This document shows, piece after piece, positions 1 through 8,112 of a stretch of DNA of 64,000 nucleotides. The notes beneath the pieces are model-generated. The model searched no databases and was not told the DNA's origin. It worked only from the letters and a program-made list of their open reading frames with translations. Source of the DNA: CAYRFE01 sp964423645 [NCBI: uncultured bacterium]. Its GTDB lineage: Bacteria > Macinerneyibacteriota > Macinerneyibacteria > Macinerneyibacteriales. A program made the position numbers and the translations under genes. The stretch is taken from the NCBI GenBank assembly GCA_964423645.1, contig CAYRFE010000005.1, forward strand, positions 49,412-113,411. Reading direction: 5' to 3'. Each line of letters opens with the position of its first letter. Position 1 is the first letter of the stretch.

Positions 1-698
1 CCAAGTTCGGTTAACCGTCTTTCTGCAAGAGGAGTGAGTAAACTATTGCTATATTTGATGCATTGCACAAGGAAATCAATATCAATGATATGCGCCATTA
101 ATGACGTCTTGACGGTATCAGAAGTATTAGCTGATAAGCCGTCACGGTATGAATAGTGTATCGCGTTTGTCTGTTTATATTCATTCATTAAAAGTTCTGC
201 AAGCATAAGAGCATCGGTGATCTTGCCGACAGCTTTTGCGACTATTCCATATGTGAAACAACTGACATATGATCCCATAGGATAATGACGAGCATTTTTT
301 GCAATAGATAGTAAAATGTTATTGTCAGAAGTCGCATCAATTTTTTCGTACCAGATATCAAAAAGACGCTGCTCAAGCACAATTTCAAGAAATGACAAAC
401 CACCCTTTTTTCTGACCGAAAAATACATTTCTTGTATCTTTTGCTCGCTTGTAATGTATTTCAGAAGAAGCGTACGAATCTCTTCGCTCATGTCACCGTA
501 GATATCATAGAACAATGACTCTGCGAGTGTCGTATCGTTCAGTCTTTCAACGGCAGTTTTTCGAATTTCAAAAAGTTCATTGCTGTTTTTTATAATGACG
601 GTCAAAATCTCATGAGCAGTGATCTTGTGTACTGCTTTCAACCGTATGCCGGGGTCGCTTCTCTTCCAGGAAGGTTTAAAAAAGTCAGAAAACTTCAT
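1..698 (-). CDS. HEAT-repeat-like protein, 3' part cut by window edge
   Basis: The visible part encodes about 232 residues and runs off the left edge. It starts MKFSDFFKPSWKRSDPGIR, an opening typical of HEAT-repeat/DUF349-type proteins, in which a short basic segment leads into paired helices of the form 'DP-x-R-x-KA-x-KI'. Helical repeats with 'IRKTAVERL' and 'EEIRTLLLKYI' follow. No catalytic motif is visible, so a scaffold or protein-binding role is inferred from the fold only. The ATG overlaps the stop of the upstream ChrB-like gene as ATGA, and there is no separate Shine-Dalgarno, so translation is probably coupled to that gene. The true C-terminus and any further domain lie outside the window. 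Confidence 0.7.
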   Translation of the reverse strand, partial: MKFSDFFKPSWKRSDPGIRLKAVHKITAHEILTVIIKNSNELFEIRKTAVERLNDTTLAESLFYDIYGDMSEEIRTLLLKYITSEQKIQEMYFSVRKKGGLSFLEIVLEQRLFDIWYEKIDATSDNNILLSIAKNARHYPMGSYVSCFTYGIVAKAVGKITDALMLAELLMNEYKQTNAIHYSYRDGLSANTSDTVKTSLMAHIIDIDFLVQCIKYSNSLLTPLAERRLTEL

Positions 699-1138
699 TT
701 TTTTACGCATTCAATCGCAGTTTTAATTCTGAAAAACGTGTATAAGGCATCATATACACGAAATTGATATTCCAAATTCTCAAAATCGTCTTCGGTGGTA
801 AAAGAAAAGCCCCTTGCTATCGCTTCCAGCCCGGGAGCATAAATATTCGAACAAAGTTTATCGGTATCGGCGGCATTGACCACATCTGCAAGCATACGCA
901 ATGCGCTGTCATTCAGCTTGTATTTATCCATCAAAGTTACAAAAGTACAATGTTCATCTTTGTGACCAAGTTCCACATTCTCAATATCAAATGGAATTGC
1001 AGATTCTCTTTGAGCCGTCTCCATAACCAATTCCTTCGTTACAAAAATGAATTCTGCCTCCAAATCGATAAATCGCTTAATCAGCCACGGACATGCCACT
1101 CGATCGACATGTACACGGGAACGGGTAATCCATTTCAT
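695..1138 (-). CDS. ChrB-type chromate resistance domain protein
   Basis: The protein has 147 residues. It begins MKWITRSRVHVDRVACPWLI and continues with KRFIDLEAEFIFV, the signature of the C-terminal ChrB domain (Chrome_Resist family). Family members regulate or assist chromate resistance, but many stand alone and their biochemistry is poorly known. The start is chosen because AAGGAG lies 10 bases upstream of this ATG; an in-frame ATG 33 bases earlier has no such site. No ChrA transporter is adjacent. The gene is followed, with a 4-base overlap, by the HEAT-repeat gene, which suggests the two products act together. Family assignment is firm; a role in chromate resistance here is not shown. 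Confidence 0.82.
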   Translation of the reverse strand: MKWITRSRVHVDRVACPWLIKRFIDLEAEFIFVTKELVMETAQRESAIPFDIENVELGHKDEHCTFVTLMDKYKLNDSALRMLADVVNAADTDKLCSNIYAPGLEAIARGFSFTTEDDFENLEYQFRVYDALYTFFRIKTAIECVKK

Positions 1139-1397
1139 AGAATGACACTCCTTCGGCTGAAATTCAAACAATGGTGTCGACGTAGTGATGTCTCACAATG
1201 CCCTACTCTTGTTTTTTACGGCGATCAACATCGTTCTTTGTTCAGAGCAATACGCAGTAAAACCAATAGTTTTCCTTTATTTTTACCGCTGAATGCATGA
1301 CCGTTGTGTTTTGAATGATTACTATCATATAGTCGAAAATACTGCCGGTTCATTCTTTACGTTCAGGCGAACAATCATTCCCTCATCCGGTGAATAA

Positions 1398-2507
1398 TTA
1401 TTTTCCGGAAAAAAACGCACGAATTGTATCAACGGTGTATTCAAGCTCTTCGTCAGTATATTCGGGATAGATCGGCAATGCAAGAATGCGCTCACATGTC
1501 CGTTCTGCGATCGGATAATCACCCTTTTTATGCCCCATCGACTCAAAACAGTGCTGCAGATGCAGCGGCACCGGATAATACACCGTAGTGCCGATTCCTT
1601 TTGACTTCAGATAATCTGCTAATTCATCTCGACGGTCAGTGAGAATTGAATAAACATAATATACTTCACGTTTATTGGGTCCGATATACGGTAATTCGAT
1701 ATCACCGATACCCGATAGGAGGTGTGAATACTTTTCTCCGATCTCTTTGCGGCGTGTAATACTTTTTTCTATATATTTTAATTTTATATCTAGAATGGCC
1801 GCTTGAATAGAATCAAGCCTGCTGTTATATCCGACTTCATCATGATAATACCGTTTTGCGGAACCATGAACCCGTAACATGCGTAAACGCGCTGCAAGTT
1901 CATCACTATCCGTGGTCAATAATCCTCCATCACCATATCCGCCCAATGTTTTTGTGGGATAGAACGAATAGATCCCGATATCACCGATAGTCCCTGCTTT
2001 TTTACCGTTAAATTCCATACCGAATGCTTCGGCGGCATCTTCGACAACACCAATCGAATGATGTCTTGCGACATCCATGATCACATTCATATCGGAGGTT
2101 TGTAGAAAAAGATGTACCGGCAATACAACCTTTGTTTTTTTGGTGATCGCTTTTTCGATACGCGATGCATCAATATTAAATGTCTTAGGGTCTATATCAA
2201 CAAAGACCGGCTTCGCCCCCATTCGAACGACCGCACTTACCGTTGCAAAAAAACTAAACGGCGTGGTAATAACCTCATCGCCGGGTTTAACATTGAGCGC
2301 ATGTAATGCTAATAATAATGCTTCCGATCCGCTTGAGTTACCGATCGCATGCCGTGTATGTAAATATGAAGCTGCATTTTTTTCAAAACGAGCGACCGCT
2401 TCGCCCAGAATAAAATCACCCTTTTCACATACCGTCTGTACAGCAGTATCTATTTCGTTTTTTAAGCGTGCATATTCTCGAGATGCCGTATAAAATGGAA
2501 CGTTCAT
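1398..2507 (-). CDS. DegT/DnrJ/EryC1 family sugar aminotransferase (WbpE-like)
   Basis: A 369-residue PLP-dependent aminotransferase of the DegT/StrS family, full length for the family. Visible landmarks are GNSSGSEALLLAL (PLP phosphate site, about residue 57), VEDAAEAFG (ring-stacking Asp), and SFYPTKTLGGYGDGG, which contains the Schiff-base lysine. These enzymes transfer an amino group to a nucleotide-linked keto-sugar. The gene directly upstream encodes a WbpB/WlbA-like dehydrogenase, and in the known pathway those two enzymes convert UDP-GlcNAcA to the 3-amino sugar; that pairing is the basis for the WbpE-like call. AAGGAG precedes the ATG, and the gap to the dehydrogenase gene is 8 bases, so they form one operon. 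No glycosyltransferases or acetyltransferase are next to the pair. Confidence 0.85.
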   Translation of the reverse strand: MNVPFYTASREYARLKNEIDTAVQTVCEKGDFILGEAVARFEKNAASYLHTRHAIGNSSGSEALLLALHALNVKPGDEVITTPFSFFATVSAVVRMGAKPVFVDIDPKTFNIDASRIEKAITKKTKVVLPVHLFLQTSDMNVIMDVARHHSIGVVEDAAEAFGMEFNGKKAGTIGDIGIYSFYPTKTLGGYGDGGLLTTDSDELAARLRMLRVHGSAKRYYHDEVGYNSRLDSIQAAILDIKLKYIEKSITRRKEIGEKYSHLLSGIGDIELPYIGPNKREVYYVYSILTDRRDELADYLKSKGIGTTVYYPVPLHLQHCFESMGHKKGDYPIAERTCERILALPIYPEYTDEELEYTVDTIRAFFSGK

Positions 2508-2515
2508 AATGCTCC

Positions 2516-3553
2516 TTAATATGTTCTTTTGAGCGGAAGACTTACCGCCATGCCCGTTTTTGCACTTTCATATATTCCCAAAATCAATTCCAAACTCTTT
2601 TTACCCTCGCGACCGTCTGTGGCACTTGACTGTTTCCCTTCAAGCAGATCCAAAACATTTGAATAATACGGTTGATGCCCATTACCATAAACACTCGCAG
2701 GAGTATAATTTGACTCAAATATAGATTTGTCCTCATCATCATAATCGGCAAATTCCCATTTTTCGACATGATTCAATGCAATACCGCTGATCTTAACCGT
2801 GCCATTTTCACCGATCACAGTAATAGAGCCTTCCATGTTCTTCGGATATGTCAACATAGTTGTTTGAATAACACCTATTGCACCGCTTCTGAATCGCATA
2901 ACGGCAGCACCGGTATCCTCAGCTTCAATTTTACGCGCTAAAGTTGCCGTCTGTGCCATCACTTTGTCTATCGGGCCGCCGATCCATTGGACAAGATCGA
3001 CATAATGACTCGCCTGATTAAGAAATGCCCCTCCATCAAATTCCCATGTGCCGCGCCATTTTGCACTGTCATAGTAATCTTGAGGACGCATCCAAAACAC
3101 GGTCGCGTTAATAAAAAAGATACGCCCGAAGCGTCCTTTGTCAATCGCGTGGCGTAATGCTTGGATACCGGGATTTAATCGATTTTGTTTGACCACAAAA
3201 AGTTGGACATTATTTTTATCACAAGCTTCGATCAATGCATCAGCATCTTGTAACCGAACACCCATGGGTTTTTCCGTGAGTACATGCACGCCATGATTTG
3301 CGACCTCTATACCCATCATCGGATGCATTCCGCTTGGTGTACAAATGGTGACCAGATCAAATTTCTCTTTATCTAACATTTCAATATAATTTGTATAAAA
3401 CGGTACTTTATAGGATTCGGCAACTTCTTTTGCACGCGCCTCAACATTATCACACACTGCCACGAGTTGCACTCTGTTTCCAAGATTTTTAATAGTCTCA
3501 AAATGATTTTTAGAAATTCTACCGCACCCGATAACGCCTATTTTCACTGTCAT
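2516..3553 (-). CDS. Gfo/Idh/MocA oxidoreductase (WbpB/WlbA-like UDP-sugar dehydrogenase)
   Basis: A 345-residue NAD-dependent oxidoreductase. The Rossmann motif IGVIGCGRISKNH is at residues 5-17, the family motif TEKPMGV follows near residue 95, and the substrate half carries VVKQNRLNPGIQALR and GGAFLNQASHYVDLVQW. The last two segments resemble UDP-N-acetyl-2-amino-2-deoxyglucuronate 3-dehydrogenases (WlbA/WbpB), which make the 3-keto sugar used by the next enzyme. The aminotransferase encoded 8 bases downstream supports this. The start is the ATG with AGGAGGAG 7 bases upstream; the preceding in-frame ATG lies within that site's leader. A promoter is seen at 3579-3607. The exact sugar substrate is inferred. 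Confidence 0.83.
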   Translation of the reverse strand: MTVKIGVIGCGRISKNHFETIKNLGNRVQLVAVCDNVEARAKEVAESYKVPFYTNYIEMLDKEKFDLVTICTPSGMHPMMGIEVANHGVHVLTEKPMGVRLQDADALIEACDKNNVQLFVVKQNRLNPGIQALRHAIDKGRFGRIFFINATVFWMRPQDYYDSAKWRGTWEFDGGAFLNQASHYVDLVQWIGGPIDKVMAQTATLARKIEAEDTGAAVMRFRSGAIGVIQTTMLTYPKNMEGSITVIGENGTVKISGIALNHVEKWEFADYDDEDKSIFESNYTPASVYGNGHQPYYSNVLDLLEGKQSSATDGREGKKSLELILGIYESAKTGMAVSLPLKRTY

Positions 3554-3578
3554 TTCTATCTCCTCCTCATGCGCCCTC

Positions 3579-3607
3579 ATCATACGTGAAAAGTCTTAGA
3601 TTGGCAA
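3579..3607 (-). promoter_or_regulatory. Promoter of the WbpB/WbpE-like pair
   Basis: On the minus strand TTGCCA (3607-3602) is followed after 17 bases by TATGAT (3584-3579). The expected start lies about 20 bases upstream of the AGGAGGAG ribosome site. Confidence 0.6.
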
Positions 3608-3650
3608 TTATTTTTTTTGAAGCCGTCAATGATGAGTTGAGAAAAGAATT

Positions 3651-3683
3651 ATACCCGGGGAGACAATCGGTCGCTCCGGGCAT
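3651..3683 (-). terminator. Probable terminator after the rubrerythrin-like gene
   Basis: Eight-base arms at 3676-3683 and 3651-3658 (one G-T wobble) form a GC-rich hairpin with a 17-base loop, followed on the minus strand by a T-rich stretch (AATTCTTTTC). It lies just beyond the rubrerythrin-like stop codon. The long loop makes it a moderate candidate. Confidence 0.45.
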
Positions 3684-3689
3684 ACGTCA

Positions 3690-4190
3690 TTAGAACGGTT
3701 CAAAACGATTTTCTTGCCAAAAATACTGTTCAGCCTCTTCTTGAATTTTTAGTACATCGTGATAATGTCCGCTTTCCCATTCAGCCATATGGGAAAAGAA
3801 CTTCTTAAGTTCACCTTCCGGTGTGTCTTCGGCGCATTTTTTATAATACTGTATCGCATTCATCTCTAAAAGCACGGCAACCGCTGTTGCAGAAAATAAT
3901 TGTTGATCACTTCCGATGCGTTTTAAGAAATCGGTAGTAAAAATAGGACTTTTCAAGTCATTTTTTATGATGATTGTATCCGCACTGCTCATTGGACGTC
4001 CTTCATTGATTTCTTCAAAATATCTTAAGAGATAATTATAATGATTCTTTTCTTCGGTTTCTCGTTGGGCGAAAAACTCTTTCACATCATTACTGTCGGC
4101 ACGTGATTTTGCTTGTGCATACACCGCAATGCTATCCAATTCCCCCTTCATCCCACCTTTTATCGCTTTTAACAATAACTCTTTTCCCAT
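3690..4190 (-). CDS. Rubrerythrin/ferritin-like diiron protein
   Basis: A 166-residue four-helix protein without the rubredoxin domain of classical rubrerythrins. Iron ligands expected for the ferritin-like superfamily are visible in order: Glu in KGELDSIAVY (about residue 16), Glu and His in EEKNHYNYL (about 50), Glu in LLEMNAIQYY (about 120) and Glu plus His in EWESGHYH (about 145). Relatives reduce peroxide or handle iron under oxidative stress. GGAGG precedes this ATG; a longer in-frame extension upstream overlaps the DUF2892 gene in another frame and has no ribosome site. It is co-transcribed with the small membrane protein 13 bases upstream. The physiological electron donor cannot be seen. 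Confidence 0.85.
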   Translation of the reverse strand: MGKELLLKAIKGGMKGELDSIAVYAQAKSRADSNDVKEFFAQRETEEKNHYNYLLRYFEEINEGRPMSSADTIIIKNDLKSPIFTTDFLKRIGSDQQLFSATAVAVLLEMNAIQYYKKCAEDTPEGELKKFFSHMAEWESGHYHDVLKIQEEAEQYFWQENRFEPF

Positions 4191-4203
4191 AGTTCCTCCT
4201 TCA

Positions 4204-4395
4204 TTACTTTTTCTTATATCGACAGGTCGAAACTCCGAATAACGAGTAAAGTCCGCACCATTTAGTGATTCCCGTAAGAAGCGGAACAAGCGCCGCCAAC
4301 CCCCAATATGATTGATAATACCAACCTGCGGCAAGCCCCGCCACACCGACAATGATTCTAATGACTCTATCAACATTTCCCACATTTGACAACAT
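4204..4395 (-). CDS. Small DUF2892 (YgaP-like) membrane protein
   Basis: A 63-residue protein that starts MLSNVGNVDRVIRIIVGVAG and has two hydrophobic helices (about residues 12-28 and 31-48), then GLYSLFGVSTCRYKKK. This is the pattern of the DUF2892 family, the transmembrane part of YgaP-type rhodanese proteins; here it stands alone. GAGGAGG lies 7 bases before the ATG. It is the first gene of a two-gene operon with the rubrerythrin-like protein, which suggests a link to sulfur or redox stress, but no function is proven for the family. Confidence 0.82.
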   Translation of the reverse strand: MLSNVGNVDRVIRIIVGVAGLAAGWYYQSYWGLAALVPLLTGITKWCGLYSLFGVSTCRYKKK

Positions 4396-4419
4396 AACGA
4401 CCTCCTCAAACCTGATATA

Positions 4420-4448
4420 AGTATACTCGAAAAGATTTCGGTTTACAA
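4420..4448 (-). promoter_or_regulatory. Promoter of DUF2892 - rubrerythrin operon
   Basis: TTGTAA (4448-4443), 17-base spacer, TATACT (4425-4420) on the minus strand. It is back to back with the plus-strand promoter at 4483-4512. Confidence 0.62.
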
Positions 4449-4482
4449 TCGTAAAAATATTTCGCGCGCATAGTCTTTTTTG

Positions 4483-4512
4483 TTGCGACAATATGTACGC
4501 ACCTGCTATACT
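4483..4512 (+). promoter_or_regulatory. Promoter giving a leaderless methyltransferase mRNA
   Basis: TTGCGA (4483-4488), 18-base spacer, TATACT (4507-4512). The expected start point, 7 bases after the -10 box, is the A of the ATG at 4519, and no Shine-Dalgarno is present. Confidence 0.6.
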
Positions 4513-4518
4513 TACCTT

Positions 4519-5697
4519 ATGAAAACACCTTTGTTTGAGACATTCATTGTTAATGATGTTCGGTCTGACGGTTTCTTTATAGCTCATACCGCGTCAGGAC
4601 TCTCGCCGCATGTCTTTTATACTGATATCGGTGAAAATCTGTCAGGAGAGATCTTTAAGCGAAAAAGAAAACTTTGGTGTCGGAATTTTACCGTTTCATC
4701 CAATGTTTCCTCCTTTCGCACAGAGCCGACGTGTATTCATTTCACACAATGCGGCGGCTGTGATCTGAGACATCTGACTTATGAACGACAGTTATCAATC
4801 AAATCATTGATAGCAGAGAAACTTCTCGGCGTTTGGCCTGAGCATGTTATTGAATCACCAACCACCGATCATTACCGAAATTATGCCGCTTTCAATATTG
4901 AATACGGTAAAACAGGGTTTTACAGAAAAATGTCTCGATCGTTACTCGATATCGAAGAATGTCTTCTCATGGACAATGTGATTAACAATGAATTACCGTC
5001 AATTCATGCGATCAAAGCGGATTTTGAGGGTGAAATACGTATAAAAACGTGCGATTCCGGTATAATACGACGCGATTACCCTAAATTTGTGTCAAAAGAA
5101 GCGACGAAAGAATCACTCCGCTACGCACAAAAGACGATCGACGGTATACCCTATTTTGTGTCTCCCGATACATTTTTTCAATCAAATGACGGGATACTTC
5201 CTGCCTGGCTTCGTACTATCGAGCGTTATGTGAATGTGCGAAAAACACCCGGAACTTCGCTGATAGATCTTTACTCCGGAGCCGGAACCATTTCATTGTG
5301 GCTTGCACGTTCGGTCGGGGATGTTATCGGTATTGAAAATAATCCGTTAGCGGTATTTCTCGCAACCCGCAGTATTGAGATCATGGGTTTCGACGCCACT
5401 GCCGTACGCTACGAGACCGGCGATCTCAATTCATATGACATCACTCATTTGAACGCAGATATACTCGTTGTCAACCCCCCACGAGGCGGACTTTCGGATA
5501 ATGTCATCCGATACATCAGGGAAAAGAAGTTTGCATCTGTTATTTACAGTTCGTGTAATATTGCATCATTTGCTCGAGATGTCTTCGCACTTCATGAATA
5601 CGGTCTCTCAGAATATACGCTGGTTGACATGTTCCCGCATACGTTCCATTTTGAAACAGTAGGATTACTAACCCGCAAGGAGGAGCACCATGGTTGA
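4519..5697 (+). CDS. TrmA/RlmC/RlmD family RNA (uracil-5-)-methyltransferase
   Basis: A 392-residue SAM-dependent RNA m5U methyltransferase. The iron-sulfur site typical of RumA/RlmD is present: CIHFTQCGGC (about residue 75) with a fourth Cys in DIEECLL. The SAM-binding segment is DLYSGAGTISLWLA, and the catalytic region shows VVNPPRGGL, SSCN (nucleophile Cys) and a final MFPHTFHFETVGLL with the His/Glu pair. The N-terminal TRAM-like part is short and divergent. The usual DPPR is NPPR here. The chosen ATG sits at the predicted transcription start (leaderless); an earlier in-frame start at 4480 lies upstream of the -35 box and cannot be in that transcript. The end overlaps ndk by 8 bases. Whether the target is 23S rRNA or tRNA is not decided. 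Confidence 0.88.
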   Translation: MKTPLFETFIVNDVRSDGFFIAHTASGLSPHVFYTDIGENLSGEIFKRKRKLWCRNFTVSSNVSSFRTEPTCIHFTQCGGCDLRHLTYERQLSIKSLIAEKLLGVWPEHVIESPTTDHYRNYAAFNIEYGKTGFYRKMSRSLLDIEECLLMDNVINNELPSIHAIKADFEGEIRIKTCDSGIIRRDYPKFVSKEATKESLRYAQKTIDGIPYFVSPDTFFQSNDGILPAWLRTIERYVNVRKTPGTSLIDLYSGAGTISLWLARSVGDVIGIENNPLAVFLATRSIEIMGFDATAVRYETGDLNSYDITHLNADILVVNPPRGGLSDNVIRYIREKKFASVIYSSCNIASFARDVFALHEYGLSEYTLVDMFPHTFHFETVGLLTRKEEHHG

Positions 5698-6142
5698 AAA
5701 AACATTTATCATGATCAAACCGGATGGGATTCAACGGGCACTTATCGGTCAGATTATTGAGCGTTTTGAAGACAAGGGTTTGAAACTTGTCGGATTGAAA
5801 TTAATGTACATACCTCAATCTCTGGCACAAAAACACTATCAAATGCATATTGAAAAACCATTTTTCGGTGAACTTCTCGAGTTTATTACTTCAGGACCTG
5901 TAGTCGCGATGGTATGGGAAGCAGACAATGCGGTGTACATCGGAAGAAAAATAGTAGGCCAAACAACTCCTAATGAAGCGGCACCCGGTACTATTCGAGG
6001 TGATTTTTGCATCAATACTCAATTCAATCTCATTCATGCATCTGACACAGTGGAAAATGCGCAAAGAGAGATCGCGTTATTTTTTGGACAAGAAGAATTA
6101 GTAAAGTATGATCGTTCGATCATGCATTGGCTGGGTTTATAA
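5690..6142 (+). CDS. ndk: Nucleoside diphosphate kinase
   Basis: A 150-residue protein that balances NTP pools by transferring the gamma phosphate between nucleotides through a phosphohistidine. KTFIMIKPDGIQR opens the protein, GPVVAMVWE and GATxP-equivalent 'GQTTPNEAAPGTIRGDF' bind nucleotide, and the catalytic His is in NLIHASDTVENA (about residue 118). Length is typical. AAGGAGG lies 6 bases before the ATG inside the end of the methyltransferase gene, so the two genes are translationally close and share the upstream promoter. Confidence 0.97.
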   Translation: MVEKTFIMIKPDGIQRALIGQIIERFEDKGLKLVGLKLMYIPQSLAQKHYQMHIEKPFFGELLEFITSGPVVAMVWEADNAVYIGRKIVGQTTPNEAAPGTIRGDFCINTQFNLIHASDTVENAQREIALFFGQEELVKYDRSIMHWLGL

Positions 6143-6178
6143 TATTTCCTCTTTCGATACTGCATCGCATTATAATTA

Positions 6179-6199
6179 GGGGCGTCATCAAGGCGCTCT
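6179..6199 (+). terminator. Weak intrinsic terminator after ndk
   Basis: A 6-7 base-pair hairpin (6180-6185 with 6193-6198, two G-U pairs, 7-base loop) is followed by CTTTTC. Modest support because of the wobble pairs and short T run. Confidence 0.4.
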
Positions 6200-6275
6200 T
6201 TTCATACCGTCATGATTATACTTATTTCATTGTTCGCCATACAAAATTCTTTCTTATTGTAAGCGAATAAATGCG

Positions 6276-6303
6276 TTGATTTTTCTTGATTATCTGCTAT
6301 AAT
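6276..6303 (+). promoter_or_regulatory. Promoter of the TPR gene
   Basis: TTGATT (6276-6281), 16-base spacer, TATAAT (6298-6303). An AGAGGTG ribosome site follows before the ATG at 6323. Confidence 0.65.
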
Positions 6304-6322
6304 ACGAAAGAGGTGTATTGTA

Positions 6323-7450
6323 ATGACGAAAAAGTCCAAGGAATTGACCGCTTTTGTTGCTATAGCGGGAAAAGAGTATCACTTAAAAACATATACGGAT
6401 AAGTATAATACGTTGACATCAGAACTCACGCTCAACGGGAATTTGATTACTCGAAAAAATGTAAAATTAAAAAAAGAAGTTGATGAAAAAGAACTGATCG
6501 CATATATCGAGCAAATTCATAAAGATTATATACATGAACTTTCTGTGCTTAACCACATAAGTGAAGAAGAAGAGAATCAACAAAATGTCAAATTCCTCCT
6601 TTTCTTAGGAGCAGTATATTACACAAAAGGCCTCATCGATGAGTCTGCGGTTATTTTCAAAAAAGCCTTAAAATGGGAAAGTAACTGTGTCGAGGCATAT
6701 AACTACCTTGGGGCGATCGCACTTAAGCGACAAGATGTTCCTTTGGCGATTGATTATCTCAAACGCGCAGCCACCCTTTCCCCCGACCTTCTCGAAACAA
6801 AATTAAAATTAGTTGATGCTTATTTGGAATTAGGAAATACGAAAAAAGCTGAAGAAGAGTTGATGCGTATTACCAAACACCACCCTGAATATCACTATTC
6901 GTATTGGTATTTGAGTTTATTGTTTATAAAAAAACTCATTCTTGGCAATTTTCGCCCAAATGAAGATCTCGAAATATTTCAACAAACAGTTGAAATGTTA
7001 AAGAAAGGATTCCAACTTGCAAAAGATGTTATTAACAAAGACACGTTTGAACAAGCGTTTATCGCTTTCAACGGGAGTCAATACGAGGAAGCATATAAGT
7101 GCATACAAATGATTATCGAAAGTTGTAAAAATTCTTTTTTAAACAAAGAAATTGACAATTTCCACATTGTTTTAATGGAATACAAAAAAACAAAAGATAT
7201 TTCGGTTGTTCGACGTGCCGTTGACGAATTCAGACAGTTACTCACTGAAAAACCCAATGAAGATTTACACAATAAATTGGGTATATTGGAGTTTTTAAGT
7301 GCGCAAGATATGTTAAAAAGCGCGTATGAACATTTTAAAAATGCAATTGATATCAATCCGAATTATTTAAATGCACAGAAAAATCTGAATATCATTAAAA
7401 CATATACACGCAATATCGACAATACCATATTTGATTTTCTCAAACAGTAA
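6323..7450 (+). CDS. Cytoplasmic TPR-repeat protein of unknown role
   Basis: A 375-residue protein with no signal peptide. Residues about 90-195 contain consecutive tetratricopeptide repeats, seen in FLGAVYYTKGLIDESAVIFKKAL, AYNYLGAIALKRQ and AYLELGNTKKAEEELMRI; a last repeat near residue 320-350 reads MLKSAYEHFKNAIDINPNYLNA. The N-terminal 70 residues are charged and show no known domain. TPRs bind other proteins, so a scaffold role is likely, but the partner is unknown. It has its own promoter and is transcribed alone toward a convergent small gene 31 bases away. Confidence 0.85.
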   Translation: MTKKSKELTAFVAIAGKEYHLKTYTDKYNTLTSELTLNGNLITRKNVKLKKEVDEKELIAYIEQIHKDYIHELSVLNHISEEEENQQNVKFLLFLGAVYYTKGLIDESAVIFKKALKWESNCVEAYNYLGAIALKRQDVPLAIDYLKRAATLSPDLLETKLKLVDAYLELGNTKKAEEELMRITKHHPEYHYSYWYLSLLFIKKLILGNFRPNEDLEIFQQTVEMLKKGFQLAKDVINKDTFEQAFIAFNGSQYEEAYKCIQMIIESCKNSFLNKEIDNFHIVLMEYKKTKDISVVRRAVDEFRQLLTEKPNEDLHNKLGILEFLSAQDMLKSAYEHFKNAIDINPNYLNAQKNLNIIKTYTRNIDNTIFDFLKQ

Positions 7451-7481
7451 TATCACACCACATTGTATCTTTTCTTCGGTC

Positions 7482-7817
7482 TCAACGAATATACTCATCA
7501 AGCAGTGTGCGAAGCGAGATCACGTTCGTATCCTCAGATACAAGAATTACCGTTTCTTCTTTATCGTTCATGATTCTTCTGATCTGCACACTACCCATCG
7601 TTCGCATGACAAGAAACGGTTTCCCGCTTCTGAATATTGTATCCGTTGCTTCACAAATTTTTTGATACACGAGAGAAGTGATCGTCTTATTGACGGGTAC
7701 GCCGCCTGAATATATACCCGAAGAACTCTCTTGGGGAGTGACAGGAATATACTCGAGACCGGACGGACTAATAATCCACGTATTCGCATTGCCGTCTGAA
7801 TAGATAATTTTATCCAC
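7482..7817 (-). CDS. Small orphan protein (GTG start)
   Basis: I do not recognise this 111-residue protein. It has no signal peptide or membrane helix and appears mixed alpha/beta, with IIYSDGNANTWIISPSGLEYIP near the N-terminus and a C-terminal half containing VLVSEDTNVISLRTLLDEYIR. The GTG start is chosen because AAGGAGGAG ends 4 bases upstream; an earlier in-frame ATG lacks such a site. It is monocistronic and converges with the TPR gene. Its 240-base upstream gap contains a perfect inverted repeat at 7913-7929 that could be an operator. Coding support comes from the strong ribosome site and the open frame; function unknown. Confidence 0.65.
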   Translation of the reverse strand: MDKIIYSDGNANTWIISPSGLEYIPVTPQESSSGIYSGGVPVNKTITSLVYQKICEATDTIFRSGKPFLVMRTMGSVQIRRIMNDKEETVILVSEDTNVISLRTLLDEYIR

Positions 7818-7912
7818 ACCACTCCTCCTTGCATGAATATGACGCGACACACAACGCAATGATCACCATAGTGCGAGAAACGATATTTCGCTTCACAGAC
7901 ATCAGTCTATAT

Positions 7913-7929
7913 CAAAGCATGGTGCTTTG
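7913..7929. repeat. Inverted repeat CAAAGCA-TGG-TGCTTTG
   Basis: Perfect 7-base arms separated by 3 bases in the gap upstream of the orphan at 7482-7817. Operator-like by symmetry; no T run follows in either direction, so it is not a typical terminator. Confidence 0.4.
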
Positions 7930-8068
7930 CAACTCAAATTAGCGTCTCATACCCTTATAGAAATCAAATTAGGTAGAAACGAGGTTCATGCATTGAATCA
8001 TCAAAATGAAGTTCGGAAGAAGGTACATATTTTCAAATGGCAAAAAGATACTGTCATATAATAAAAAA

Positions 8069-8088
8069 ACCCTCGTAAAAACGAGGGT
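8069..8088 (-). terminator. Intrinsic terminator of the class V aminotransferase
   Basis: Eight-base perfect arms (ACCCTCGT / ACGAGGGT) with a 4-base loop, followed on the minus strand by seven T residues. It lies 25 bases beyond the aminotransferase stop codon. Confidence 0.9.
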
Positions 8089-8112
8089 GAGAAAAAAACG
8101 AACAAAACAATA

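Noticed and set aside
695-1138. Chromate efflux operon
   Set aside because: No ChrA-type membrane protein is present in the window; only the ChrB domain is supported.
3690-4409. A 239-residue version of the rubrerythrin-like protein
   Set aside because: The extra N-terminus overlaps the DUF2892 gene in another frame and lacks a ribosome site.
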